Positions 1 through 6,570 of a stretch of 6,768 nucleotides of DNA are shown here, piece after piece; the first letter of the stretch is position 1; the number at the start of each line of letters is the position of its first letter. The position numbers and the translations under genes are program-made. The stretch spans positions 1-6,768 of the forward strand of contig JAHJFL010000072.1 in the NCBI GenBank assembly GCA_018824795.1, read 5' to 3'. A model generated the notes under the pieces. It made no database searches. It was not told the DNA's origin and saw only the letters and a list, made by a program, of their open reading frames with translations. The stretch is from a bacterium. Its GTDB lineage: Bacteria; Campylobacterota; Campylobacteria; Campylobacterales; Sulfurimonadaceae.

Positions 1-465
1 AATTTGTGCAATTTTAAGTTCACTCTCTTCATACAAAATACTATGTAAAACCTTTGTAGCAATCGGTTTGGTAATAATATTTGCAATAATATCTGCAGTA
101 GTCTTTACAATAGGAATGACTTTATCTGCCCCTGCCATTTCCAATTTATTTGCGCTCTCTTTATTTGTAGCCAAGGCAATAATAATTAAATCTTTAAAGC
201 TCGCTCGCAGAGAAATAGTCAAAAAAATATTTTGTGCATCATCTTCTAAAACACAAAAAGCAATACATTTATTGTTATTTATAAGCTCAGCAACTTCATT
301 CCATTCGTCACTCAAATCAAAATTTTTGATTTTATACTTTTCATTTTCAACATCTTCTACATTTAAAGAATAGGTATAAACCCTTTTATACTCTTTTATA
401 ACATTGTCTATAATTTCAGAGGCATAGTTGTTAAAACCAAATACTAAAGCTGTTATATCTTTCAT
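1..465 (-). CDS. RCK/TrkA-N-like regulatory protein, partial (C-terminus beyond window)
   Basis: 155 codons are visible from the ATG at 465; the frame stays open to the window edge. The product is soluble, with no membrane segment, and has the alternating strand/helix pattern of a TrkA-N (RCK_N) Rossmann domain. Residues 72-142 align by eye with residues 364-433 of the neighbouring channel: both share a DD..N pair, a T..(L)R step, KD followed by a hydrophobic strand, KL..AG...VI, then P.A...H.L. The last visible residues (LKIAQI) match the start of the channel's RCK_C domain (IKIDEI), so a C-terminal RCK_C domain probably follows. The glycine motif is degenerate: FGFNNYA at 9-15 keeps only the first Gly of GxGxxG, so classical NAD(H) binding is doubtful. 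The start overlaps the channel stop as ATGA (462-465), with a weak GAG Shine-Dalgarno 6 nt upstream, which suggests translational coupling. The likely role is a partner or regulator of the adjacent channel; this is inferred from homology and position. It could instead serve another transporter. Confidence 0.8.
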   Translation of the reverse strand, partial: MKDITALVFGFNNYASEIIDNVIKEYKRVYTYSLNVEDVENEKYKIKNFDLSDEWNEVAELINNNKCIAFCVLEDDAQNIFLTISLRASFKDLIIIALATNKESANKLEMAGADKVIPIVKTTADIIANIITKPIATKVLHSILYEESELKIAQI

Positions 466-2027
466 ATTTGACTCTTTGAATGAAGATTTGTCTCAAATTC
501 TTGAATAAAAACTCTATTTCCTATCACTAGCAGATAATCTCCCTCTTCCAGAAAAGTATCATCAAGCGGATTAAAATAAAAATGTCCCGTCTCTTTTTTA
601 TAAATACCAAGAATAACAACTCTATAGCGTTTATTATCAAGCTCTCCAATAGAGCTGCGGTTACTCAAAATTCTTCCCGATATAACAATTTCATCAATCT
701 TTATACTCGATTGCTCATTTCTCAGTTCATGAATTGCCTCAAATGCAACCGGCTGTCCCACTAACTCTTTTGTTATCATGCCGACAAGTTCTTGAGGATA
801 AATAACCTCGTTAATTCCGGCATACATAAGTTTTTTACGATTCGTTTCATTCATAAGCAAAGACAAAATAAAAATATCCTTATTGATTGAGCGTACCGTA
901 AGTGCAGTATATACATTTTCCACATCATCATTTCTTAAACATAAAACAGCTTCAACCTGAGTACTTATATCCATATTGAGTTTGTGATAACTCTCAATAC
1001 TCCCCGGATTATAGTGAAGTGCCGTAAAACCATCTTTTTTAGCATTATCTACACGGAATAATTCTTCATCGAGAACAATAATATTTTTGTGTTGATTTCT
1101 CAACAGCAGAGCTACTTCTCTTGCCACATCTTCATACCCGCAAATAAGATAAAATTTCTTGATGTTTGAAATATCTTCAATAGTTTTCATCTCTCTAATT
1201 TCATCAAGTTTTTCTGTAAACGCAGAGACAAAAAGTGAAGTAGTAAACGCAAGAACTGCAATTCCAGCCGTAATTACAAGCATTGCAACAAATCTACCCT
1301 CATCAGTGATAGGAGTTATATCTCCATAGCCAACAGTAGATATTGTCACGATAGACCAGTACATAGCCTCATAAAGAGTATTTATGGGTGAATCAGGGTT
1401 ATTTGCTTCCATCACATAAATAAGTACAGAAGATACAAAAATTACTATGGAAGAGAACATGGCAAGGGTTAAAAACTCAAACTTTTTCGTTGCTAAAACA
1501 GAAGCGAGTGTTTGAAAGCTTTTTGTATATCTAAAAAGTTTAAAAACGCGAAAAAGAATAAAAATACGAAGTAGTCTAAGTTCATGAAAAAATGGTAAAA
1601 CAGCCAATAAGTCTATCATAGCTCGAAGAGAAAAAATATATGAAAACTTTGCTACAGTTACATTTCTCATGGCTTTATAGAGATTGAAATCTCGTCCTAT
1701 GAAAGAGTCATATTCATATCTGTTAATTATAATCTTAGAAACGCTGCTGTTTACCCACAATCTTAAAAGATACTCTATAAGAAAAATAATTGAAATAATG
1801 TAGCTGTTAAAGTAGACTAATCTTTCATCAAGGTCATGTTTTACTTCTCCAATCAAAATGGCAATACTTGTAAAAATAAGCATTATCATCGTAATATCAA
1901 AGTATTTTTTGTACTTATAACTGTCTTCTTCTAGAAGATTATAAAAAAAACGCTTCTGTTTTTGATACTTTTTAGATCCGTTTACGACATAAGATGCATC
2001 AACAACAAGACGTTTTAAAAAATTCAT
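462..2027 (-). CDS. Voltage-sensor (Kv-type) K+ channel with C-terminal RCK domain
   Basis: 521-residue inner-membrane K+ channel subunit, expected to act as a tetramer. Visible order: S1 about 44-62; S2 about 73-93 with E85 and R89; a long S2-S3 linker of about 35 residues; S3 about 128-147 with D139 in the Kv-like IDLLAVLPFF; S4 with R151, R154, R160, K163 and R166 (I157 occupies one expected charge position); S5 about 185-206; pore helix and selectivity filter TVGYGD at 231-236; S6 about 246-270. Then comes RCK_N at about 291-430, with degenerate glycine motif CGYEDVA (296-302) and strand-end D320, and RCK_C at about 440-512. The CG-aromatic form of the glycine motif resembles the Ca2+-gated channel MthK rather than NAD-binding TrkA, but the residue that I align to MthK's Ca2+-ligand aspartate (in its GDPT motif) is N340, so the ligand cannot be predicted. 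The ATG directly follows the gatB TAA with no gap and no strong Shine-Dalgarno (TTGGG only). The stop overlaps the next gene as ATGA. Both junctions imply co-translation. K+ selectivity is secure from the filter; gating mode and flux direction are inference. Confidence 0.93.
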   Translation of the reverse strand: MNFLKRLVVDASYVVNGSKKYQKQKRFFYNLLEEDSYKYKKYFDITMIMLIFTSIAILIGEVKHDLDERLVYFNSYIISIIFLIEYLLRLWVNSSVSKIIINRYEYDSFIGRDFNLYKAMRNVTVAKFSYIFSLRAMIDLLAVLPFFHELRLLRIFILFRVFKLFRYTKSFQTLASVLATKKFEFLTLAMFSSIVIFVSSVLIYVMEANNPDSPINTLYEAMYWSIVTISTVGYGDITPITDEGRFVAMLVITAGIAVLAFTTSLFVSAFTEKLDEIREMKTIEDISNIKKFYLICGYEDVAREVALLLRNQHKNIIVLDEELFRVDNAKKDGFTALHYNPGSIESYHKLNMDISTQVEAVLCLRNDDVENVYTALTVRSINKDIFILSLLMNETNRKKLMYAGINEVIYPQELVGMITKELVGQPVAFEAIHELRNEQSSIKIDEIVISGRILSNRSSIGELDNKRYRVVILGIYKKETGHFYFNPLDDTFLEEGDYLLVIGNRVFIQEFETNLHSKSQI

Positions 2028-3452
2028 TTACCCAAGTTTCACTTTTAGGATGTCATTGACGGCTTGAGGATTGGCACTTCCTTTACTCTCTTTCATAACC
2101 TGACCAACAAAGAAGCCAAAGAGTTTATCTTTTCCGCTTTTGTACTCAGCTACCTTATCACCATTTGCCGCAATAATAGCATCACAAATCGCTTCTAAAG
2201 CACCTGTGTCACTTACTTGTTTAAGCCCGAGCGTATCTATCGCACTATCAACATCCACTGCGTTTTCCATCAAGTAATCAAGAACCTCTTTGGCTGCTTT
2301 TCCGCTAATAGTATTGTCTTCAATACGCTTCACTAAAGCGCCGAGTTTTTTAGCATCTACCGGTGAATTACTTATATTTATATCACCTTTAAGACGTCCA
2401 AGAAGCTCAACGGTCAGCCAAGTTGTTGCGTTTTTACCGCTCACACCCTCACCCATCATCGTTTCAAAAAAGTGTGCCATTTCAACGAGTGAAGTGATAA
2501 CTCCTGCGTTGTAGGCATTAAGCCCAAACTCTTTCACAAATCTGTCGCGTTTTGCATCCGGGAGTTCAGGGATTTTACTGAATTCTTCCATCATAGCGTC
2601 TGTAATAACAGTTTTCAAAAGATCAGGTTCTGGGAAATAACGGTAATCTGCCGCTTCTTCTTTTCCACGCATAGAACGAGTTTCCTGTTTTGTTTGATCA
2701 AAAAGTCTTGTCTCTTGGCAAATCTCGTCTGCGTAAACGCCATCTTCCCAAGCTTCAATTTGACGTGCAACTTCAAGTTCAATTGCTTTTTCAATAAATT
2801 TAAAAGAGTTAATATTTTTAATCTCAACACGAGTATAAAGTTTTTCATCACCTTTAGGACGAATAGAGACGTTAACGTCTACACGGAAACTTCCCTCTTG
2901 CATATTTGCATCGCCTATATCTAGGTAGCGGATGATAGAGTGAAGTTTTTTCAAATACAAGATAACCTCTTCAGAGCTTCTCATATCAGGCTCTGAAACA
3001 ATTTCTAAAAGTGGTGTTCCTGCACGATTTAAATCTACTTTAGAAATGTCACCGTCATGAATGTTTTTCCCTGCATCTGCTTCAATGTGAGCACGGTTAA
3101 TTCTGATAGTTTTGTTACTTCCATCTTCAAAATCAATTTGCAATTTTCCATGTTCAACTACAGGCGTGTAGAGTTGAGTAATTTGGTAAGCCGATGGGCT
3201 GTCAGGATAAAAATAACTCTTTCTGTCAAAGAAAGAAGTTCTGTTAACCGTAGCGTCAATTGCCGTTCCAAGCATTACAGCTTTATGCAGTACCTCTTTG
3301 TTTAAAACAGGTAATGCACCCGGGAGCGCTAAACAAGTTGGACAAGTGTTAGTATTTTGTGTGTGATTAAAACTCGTTGGACATGAGCAAAAAAGTTTAG
3401 TTTTTGTGTTAAGTTGTACGTGGACTTCAAGACCGATAATAACTTCAAACAT
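2028..3452 (-). CDS. gatB: Asp-tRNA(Asn)/Glu-tRNA(Gln) amidotransferase subunit B
   Basis: 474 residues, full length for the family. GatB is the tRNA-binding, kinase/transamidase subunit of GatCAB. It activates the side chain of Glu-tRNA(Gln) or Asp-tRNA(Asn) with ATP and aminates it using ammonia channelled from GatA, which serves lineages lacking GlnRS and/or AsnRS. Visible signatures: GLEVHVQL (7-14) with E9 and H11; a CxC...CPxC Zn site (C22, C24, C37, C40); [11 protein letters not shown] (76-86); [17 protein letters not shown] (140-156); [11 protein letters not shown] (186-196); VEIKNINSF (209-217); DYRYFPEPD (269-277); and the C-terminal YqeY-like tRNA-binding tail ending in [18 protein letters not shown]. 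One oddity is HIEADAGK (122-129), where the usual form is HxEEDAGK. The start at 3452 is supported by an AAGGA Shine-Dalgarno at 3458-3462 and by the conserved [11 protein letters not shown] beginning. No gatA or gatC is in the window, so the complex is encoded elsewhere. It sits 89 nt after trkH and directly abuts the channel gene. Confidence 0.98.
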   Translation of the reverse strand: MFEVIIGLEVHVQLNTKTKLFCSCPTSFNHTQNTNTCPTCLALPGALPVLNKEVLHKAVMLGTAIDATVNRTSFFDRKSYFYPDSPSAYQITQLYTPVVEHGKLQIDFEDGSNKTIRINRAHIEADAGKNIHDGDISKVDLNRAGTPLLEIVSEPDMRSSEEVILYLKKLHSIIRYLDIGDANMQEGSFRVDVNVSIRPKGDEKLYTRVEIKNINSFKFIEKAIELEVARQIEAWEDGVYADEICQETRLFDQTKQETRSMRGKEEAADYRYFPEPDLLKTVITDAMMEEFSKIPELPDAKRDRFVKEFGLNAYNAGVITSLVEMAHFFETMMGEGVSGKNATTWLTVELLGRLKGDINISNSPVDAKKLGALVKRIEDNTISGKAAKEVLDYLMENAVDVDSAIDTLGLKQVSDTGALEAICDAIIAANGDKVAEYKSGKDKLFGFFVGQVMKESKGSANPQAVNDILKVKLG

Positions 3453-3457
3453 AGTTT

Positions 3458-3462
3458 TCCTT
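3458..3462 (-). promoter_or_regulatory. Shine-Dalgarno site of gatB
   Basis: AAGGA on the minus strand, 5 nt before the gatB ATG. It is the best ribosome-binding site in the window and fixes the gatB start. The downstream channel gene has none comparable. Its first two bases are also the end of the leader inverted repeat, so folding of that repeat could affect access. Confidence 0.75.
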
Positions 3463-3503
3463 AGATATTAGACTTCTTATTGTTAATCGTCTATTCTATC
3501 TAA
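3461..3503 (-). other. Imperfect inverted repeat in the gatB leader
   Basis: TTAGATA (3461-3467) is an exact reverse complement of TATCTAA (3497-3503). Nested inside, TAGAC (3469-3473) pairs with GTCTA (3489-3493). As RNA this gives a 7-bp stem, a small 1x3 internal loop, a 5-bp stem and a 15-nt loop. The stem is AT-rich and probably only marginally stable. There is no U-run after it, so it is not a convincing intrinsic terminator. It ends at the gatB Shine-Dalgarno and spans a candidate -10 hexamer, so it could be a leader hairpin, a protein-binding palindrome or chance. Confidence 0.35.
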
Positions 3504-3509
3504 TTTATA
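3493..3509 (-). promoter_or_regulatory. Possible sigma70-like -10 region for gatB
   Basis: Two -10-like hexamers lie on the minus strand: TATAAA (3504-3509) and TAGAAT (3493-3498). No TTGACA-like -35 is found at normal spacing, though housekeeping promoters in Campylobacterota often lack a recognisable one. The support is that this is the only intergenic gap large enough for a promoter; in an AT-rich genome such hexamers also arise by chance. Confidence 0.25.
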
Positions 3510-3541
3510 CTTTCATATCTCATAAAAGGAAGGTGATGTCT

Positions 3542-4987
3542 CTAAAATTTTCTCCAAAATGAAGTAGTAAAAAGAACAAAAACGGTATAAAATTCCAATC
3601 TTCCAATAATCATTCCAAGAGATAAAACGATTTTGTCAATGTCACTAAAAAAGCCAAAATTATCCTCTGGACCGACTAGAGAAAATCCTGGTCCAATATT
3701 GCCAACTATTGCCAAAGCTCCAGATATTGCAGTCATCGTGTCTAAACCTCTTGCATAAATATATAAAGAGACCAGTACTATTGTCATAAGATACAAAAAG
3801 AAAAATACAAATGTTGCAGAGATTATATTGCTGTTTAGCTTTACTCCGTCGACAAATACTGATGCGAATGTATTTGGATGAACAACTCTTTTAAGCTCTG
3901 ACATAATAGTTTTTCCCATCACCACATAGCGTATAACTTTTATACCGCCTGCAGTTGAGCCTGCGTTTCCACCAATGAGCATTGCGATAATTATAACTCC
4001 AACAGCTGCATGTCCCCAAGTGTCGTAGTTTATAGTTGCAAAACCTGTTGTTGTAAGAACAGAGGAAATTGTAAAAAAGGAGTGTTTTGCGGCATCATAA
4101 AAGGTATCTCCACTTACGTCCATATGTATAAAAGTAAGAAGAGTCCCTAAAAATAAAAAGATTATAAGAAACCATTTAAATTCTTCATTTTTATACCCAT
4201 GAGAGTCTCGATAATAAAAAAATTTCAAATGAGCCAAGAAGTTTACAGCAGCTAGTAACATAAATATGGTTGTAATCCAAATGATTCCATCGTTGTTAAA
4301 GTAGGCAATTGAACTGTTTTTTGTAGAAAATCCACCTGTAGAAATTGTAGAAAATGCATGGTTGATTGCATCGAACCAATTCATTCCAAGGAGCTTTAAA
4401 AGAAGTAAATCCAAGAGAGTTAAAATTATATAAACACCCCAAAGACTCAAAGCTGTATCTTTTATTTTTGGAGTTAATTTCTCCATTGAGATGCCTGTTG
4501 ATTCTGCCTTAAACAGACTTAAACTTCCAGTAGGATTAATAACAGAGAGCAGTCCGACTCCAAGAATAATAATCCCCATTCCTCCAATCCAATGCATCAA
4601 AGAACGATGAAATAGAATCATTACAGGAAGCGATTCAACGTCAGCATATATTGTTGCTCCCGTCGTTGTGAAACCGCTGATTGCTTCAAAAATAGCTGAT
4701 GAAAAAGAGATATTGGAATAAAAATATAAGGGCATAGCTCCTGCTACACCAAGCAAAATCCATAAAAGATTTACAGCTAAGATACTCTCTCTTATTTTTA
4801 AGTTTATTTGATGTTTAGCCAAGAGAAACCAAATCAGTAGATTTATGGTGATGAAGAAAAGATCAAAAATCAGCAGCTTAAAATATAGTTCATCATAAAT
4901 GACACCAACAAGCACATCCAATAAAAAAAAGAGTCCTAAAACACTTCCAATAATACTCAAAAGCTTGAGAATATTTTTATATTCCAT
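3542..4987 (-). CDS. trkH: Trk-type K+ uptake protein, membrane subunit TrkH
   Basis: 481 residues, the normal size for TrkH (KtrB proteins are usually shorter). It is the K+-translocating subunit of the Trk system in the inner membrane, built from four M1-P-M2 repeats of a channel-like fold plus extra N-terminal helices. Filter elements seen in order: TTTGAT (107-112), STGGF (216-220), TTTGF (312-316) and GNIGPGF (429-435). Other family marks are HRSLMHWIGGMGI (127-139), GGNAGSTAGGIK (339-350, the third-repeat M2 region that forms the gating loop), HPNTF (370-374) and the late GRLEFYTVFVLF (462-473) with the conserved Arg. The filter glycines are all present, so it should be K+ selective. 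The start overlaps the trkA stop by 11 nt (4977-4987), which implies coupled synthesis of the TrkH-TrkA complex. The Shine-Dalgarno is weak (GGA, 4 nt upstream, inside trkA). It ends with TAG, followed by the gatB leader. Confidence 0.96.
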   Translation of the reverse strand: MEYKNILKLLSIIGSVLGLFFLLDVLVGVIYDELYFKLLIFDLFFITINLLIWFLLAKHQINLKIRESILAVNLLWILLGVAGAMPLYFYSNISFSSAIFEAISGFTTTGATIYADVESLPVMILFHRSLMHWIGGMGIIILGVGLLSVINPTGSLSLFKAESTGISMEKLTPKIKDTALSLWGVYIILTLLDLLLLKLLGMNWFDAINHAFSTISTGGFSTKNSSIAYFNNDGIIWITTIFMLLAAVNFLAHLKFFYYRDSHGYKNEEFKWFLIIFLFLGTLLTFIHMDVSGDTFYDAAKHSFFTISSVLTTTGFATINYDTWGHAAVGVIIIAMLIGGNAGSTAGGIKVIRYVVMGKTIMSELKRVVHPNTFASVFVDGVKLNSNIISATFVFFFLYLMTIVLVSLYIYARGLDTMTAISGALAIVGNIGPGFSLVGPEDNFGFFSDIDKIVLSLGMIIGRLEFYTVFVLFTTSFWRKF

Positions 4988-6293
4988 ACATCCAGTCTTT
5001 AATCTTAGGTGCTGAGTCTATGGCAGCAAAAGAGATGATTATATCTTTTTCTTTCATTATTATTTTTTTATCAAACTTGAGCAATTTTTCATCTCGCAGT
5101 ATGTATAAACACATGCTATCCTGATTTTTATATGCTTCTATCTCTTTGTTTATATGCTTAGAACCCTCAAATATTTTATGCATATAAATAATTGCTTTGC
5201 CCCCACAATATATTCTCTCATTGATGACACCATGCGAATCTATATTTTCTATTATTGTGTTATAAGCGCTCATCTTTGGGCCTCGTACAACTATAATGCC
5301 TAGCGTATGCATAATGCTGTAATATTCACTCTCATTATTGATAGCAACAACTTTTTTTGCACCGTGTTCTTTAAACTCTATTGATTTAATAATATTATAT
5401 TCATCATTCTCAGTAGCGACTATAATCATCTCTGCATTGCCAAGACCTTCATCTTCATAAAGAGTTTTTGAAGAGTACTTTGAGTTTACTACGGTTGCTT
5501 TTCCTTCGAGTTTTTCTTCTGCTATTTCGCATAAAGAGACATTTTTTTCTATAATTTTTACTGCAATATTATTTTCAATAAGTACACTCGCAATAGAAAC
5601 TCCTAATTCTGAAGCTCCAATAACTACACATCTTTGAATTTTCAACGGAGCAGTTGTATCAAGTTTGGGCAGTATTACTTTCATATCTGCATCATTTCCA
5701 AAAAGATAAACAAGATCACCAGGATAAAAAGTTTCATTTATTTTGGGTACAAAAAAATCTTTCCCTCTTTCTACTCCAACAACAGCTACATTTTCGTAAT
5801 TTAAACTCACGGGCGCAATATCTCTGGATATACGAATAGAAAAAAGTTTAAAATCTGTATATTTAAAGGCTTTTACATTATTCGAGAGAGGATACTTTAT
5901 GAGTGTACCTATGGTTTGTGAAGTGATTCGGATTGGAAAAATTGTTTTATCAATGCCAACTTTTTCTTTGATAGAAGTTTTGGCAAAAAACTTATTCTTT
6001 AATCGAATAAATTTTCTTTTTATTGTGATCGTATCATCCGCAATAATAATAGATATTATATTAGCTTCATCAGAATCTGTCACCGCAATAAACAAGTCAA
6101 TTTCATCGTTCATTAATTTTTTGTAAGTAAGCGGGTTCTCTATATCTCCCTGTATTGTCAATATATCCAGACTCTCTTGAAGTTTCTGCAATGCTTGAGC
6201 ATTTCTATCTATAACAGTCACATTATGAGCTACACAGAGTGTTCTAGCTAGATTAAAGCCAACCTTACCGGCACCAGCTATGAGAATGTTCAT
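4977..6293 (-). CDS. trkA: Trk K+ uptake system NAD-binding/gating subunit TrkA
   Basis: 438 residues, slightly shorter than E. coli TrkA (about 458). It is a cytosolic peripheral protein that forms the ring gating TrkH in response to nucleotides. Two tandem RCK units are visible: RCK_N1 (1-135) with canonical GAGKVG at 7-12 and D29 at the end of the second strand, then RCK_C1 (about 140-210, ending in YPGDLVYLFGN); RCK_N2 (about 220-340) with GASELG at 226-231 and E249 at the equivalent acidic position, then RCK_C2 (about 355-425). Both dinucleotide sites therefore look intact, in contrast to the two RCK proteins at the left of the window. The motif after the fourth strand is variant: GDIENP at 49-54 in the first unit and VNSKYSS in the second. 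The start is placed at MNILIAGAGK, as in the family. It is 1 nt after the stop of the preceding small gene, with no clear Shine-Dalgarno, so translation is probably coupled. It overlaps trkH by 11 nt. Confidence 0.96.
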   Translation of the reverse strand: MNILIAGAGKVGFNLARTLCVAHNVTVIDRNAQALQKLQESLDILTIQGDIENPLTYKKLMNDEIDLFIAVTDSDEANIISIIIADDTITIKRKFIRLKNKFFAKTSIKEKVGIDKTIFPIRITSQTIGTLIKYPLSNNVKAFKYTDFKLFSIRISRDIAPVSLNYENVAVVGVERGKDFFVPKINETFYPGDLVYLFGNDADMKVILPKLDTTAPLKIQRCVVIGASELGVSIASVLIENNIAVKIIEKNVSLCEIAEEKLEGKATVVNSKYSSKTLYEDEGLGNAEMIIVATENDEYNIIKSIEFKEHGAKKVVAINNESEYYSIMHTLGIIVVRGPKMSAYNTIIENIDSHGVINERIYCGGKAIIYMHKIFEGSKHINKEIEAYKNQDSMCLYILRDEKLLKFDKKIIMKEKDIIISFAAIDSAPKIKDWMYGI

Positions 6294-6294
6294 T

Positions 6295-6558
6295 TTATAT
6301 GTTAAATTTAGAGTGGATTTTTTCTAAAAGTTCTGTCTGTTTTTTTGTCTCTTCCAAACGCTGTTTATTGACAGAAAATGCATCAAGAGCCAAGATGAGA
6401 AAAAGTGAGATTATAATGTAGAGGATTGTGATGAAAAACGCAAGGCCGAAACCTAAAACAAAGAAGATATTAAAAGTTATAAGAGCACCAAAGAGCACAA
6501 TAGCCCATGATGCCCCAAGCAAAAAGTTTATGATTCTTTCGAACATATCTTTTTGCAT
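6295..6558 (-). CDS. Small two-helix membrane protein between atpB and trkA, unknown function
   Basis: 87 residues; I do not recognise a named family. A short charged N-terminus (MQKDMFERI) is followed by about 50 hydrophobic residues that fit two membrane helices (about 14-34 and 38-59) with a tight glycine-containing turn (GFG, 36-38). A polar, Lys/Glu-rich tail (64-84, NKQRLEETKKQTELLEKIHS) looks like an amphipathic helix or short coiled coil. By the positive-inside rule both ends are probably cytoplasmic. It starts 9 nt after the atpB stop, and the Shine-Dalgarno TAGG overlaps that stop; M5 (ATG at 6546) is an alternative start. It ends 1 nt before trkA. I recall a similar small membrane gene beside atpB in Campylobacter jejuni but cannot check it here. 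Position suggests a role with F0 assembly or with Trk. It does not look like AtpI, which normally precedes atpB. Coding status is well supported by the tight spacing and the protein-like composition. Confidence 0.85.
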   Translation of the reverse strand: MQKDMFERIINFLLGASWAIVLFGALITFNIFFVLGFGLAFFITILYIIISLFLILALDAFSVNKQRLEETKKQTELLEKIHSKFNI

Positions 6559-6566
6559 GTGTGCGA

Positions 6567-6570
6567 CCTA
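6567..6570 (-). promoter_or_regulatory. Shine-Dalgarno of the small membrane gene, overlapping the atpB stop
   Basis: TAGG on the minus strand includes the atpB stop codon TAG, and lies 8 nt before the ATG at 6558. Ribosomes ending atpB would stop on the initiation site of the next gene, which favours coupled translation and supports the 6558 start over the inner ATG at 6546. Confidence 0.5.

Noticed and set aside
68..373. 101-codon open frame on the plus strand
   Set aside because: It is antisense to the RCK-like gene, which has clear homology to the channel's RCK domain; the plus frame is a low-complexity Ser/Leu/Ile reading with no recognisable domain.
462..465. Possible frameshift or programmed recoding joining the channel to the next gene
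   Set aside because: The channel already ends with a complete RCK_C domain and the next gene has its own ATG and full Rossmann start, so two separate proteins with an ATGA overlap fit better; there is no slippery heptamer at the junction.
2615..2851. 78-codon minus-strand frame
   Set aside because: It lies inside gatB in another frame and is Lys/Leu-rich from AT-rich codons; gatB is certain here.
3453..3541. Intrinsic terminator after trkH
   Set aside because: The only inverted repeat is AT-rich, has a 15-nt loop and is not followed by a U-run on the minus strand.
3542..4987. KtrB rather than TrkH
   Set aside because: Length of 481 residues, the extra N-terminal helices and a double-RCK TrkA partner favour Trk; Ktr uses a single-RCK KtrA of about 220 residues.
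5899..6126. 75-codon hydrophobic plus-strand frame
   Set aside because: Antisense to the first RCK unit of trkA; the hydrophobic look is the mirror of its AT-rich codons.
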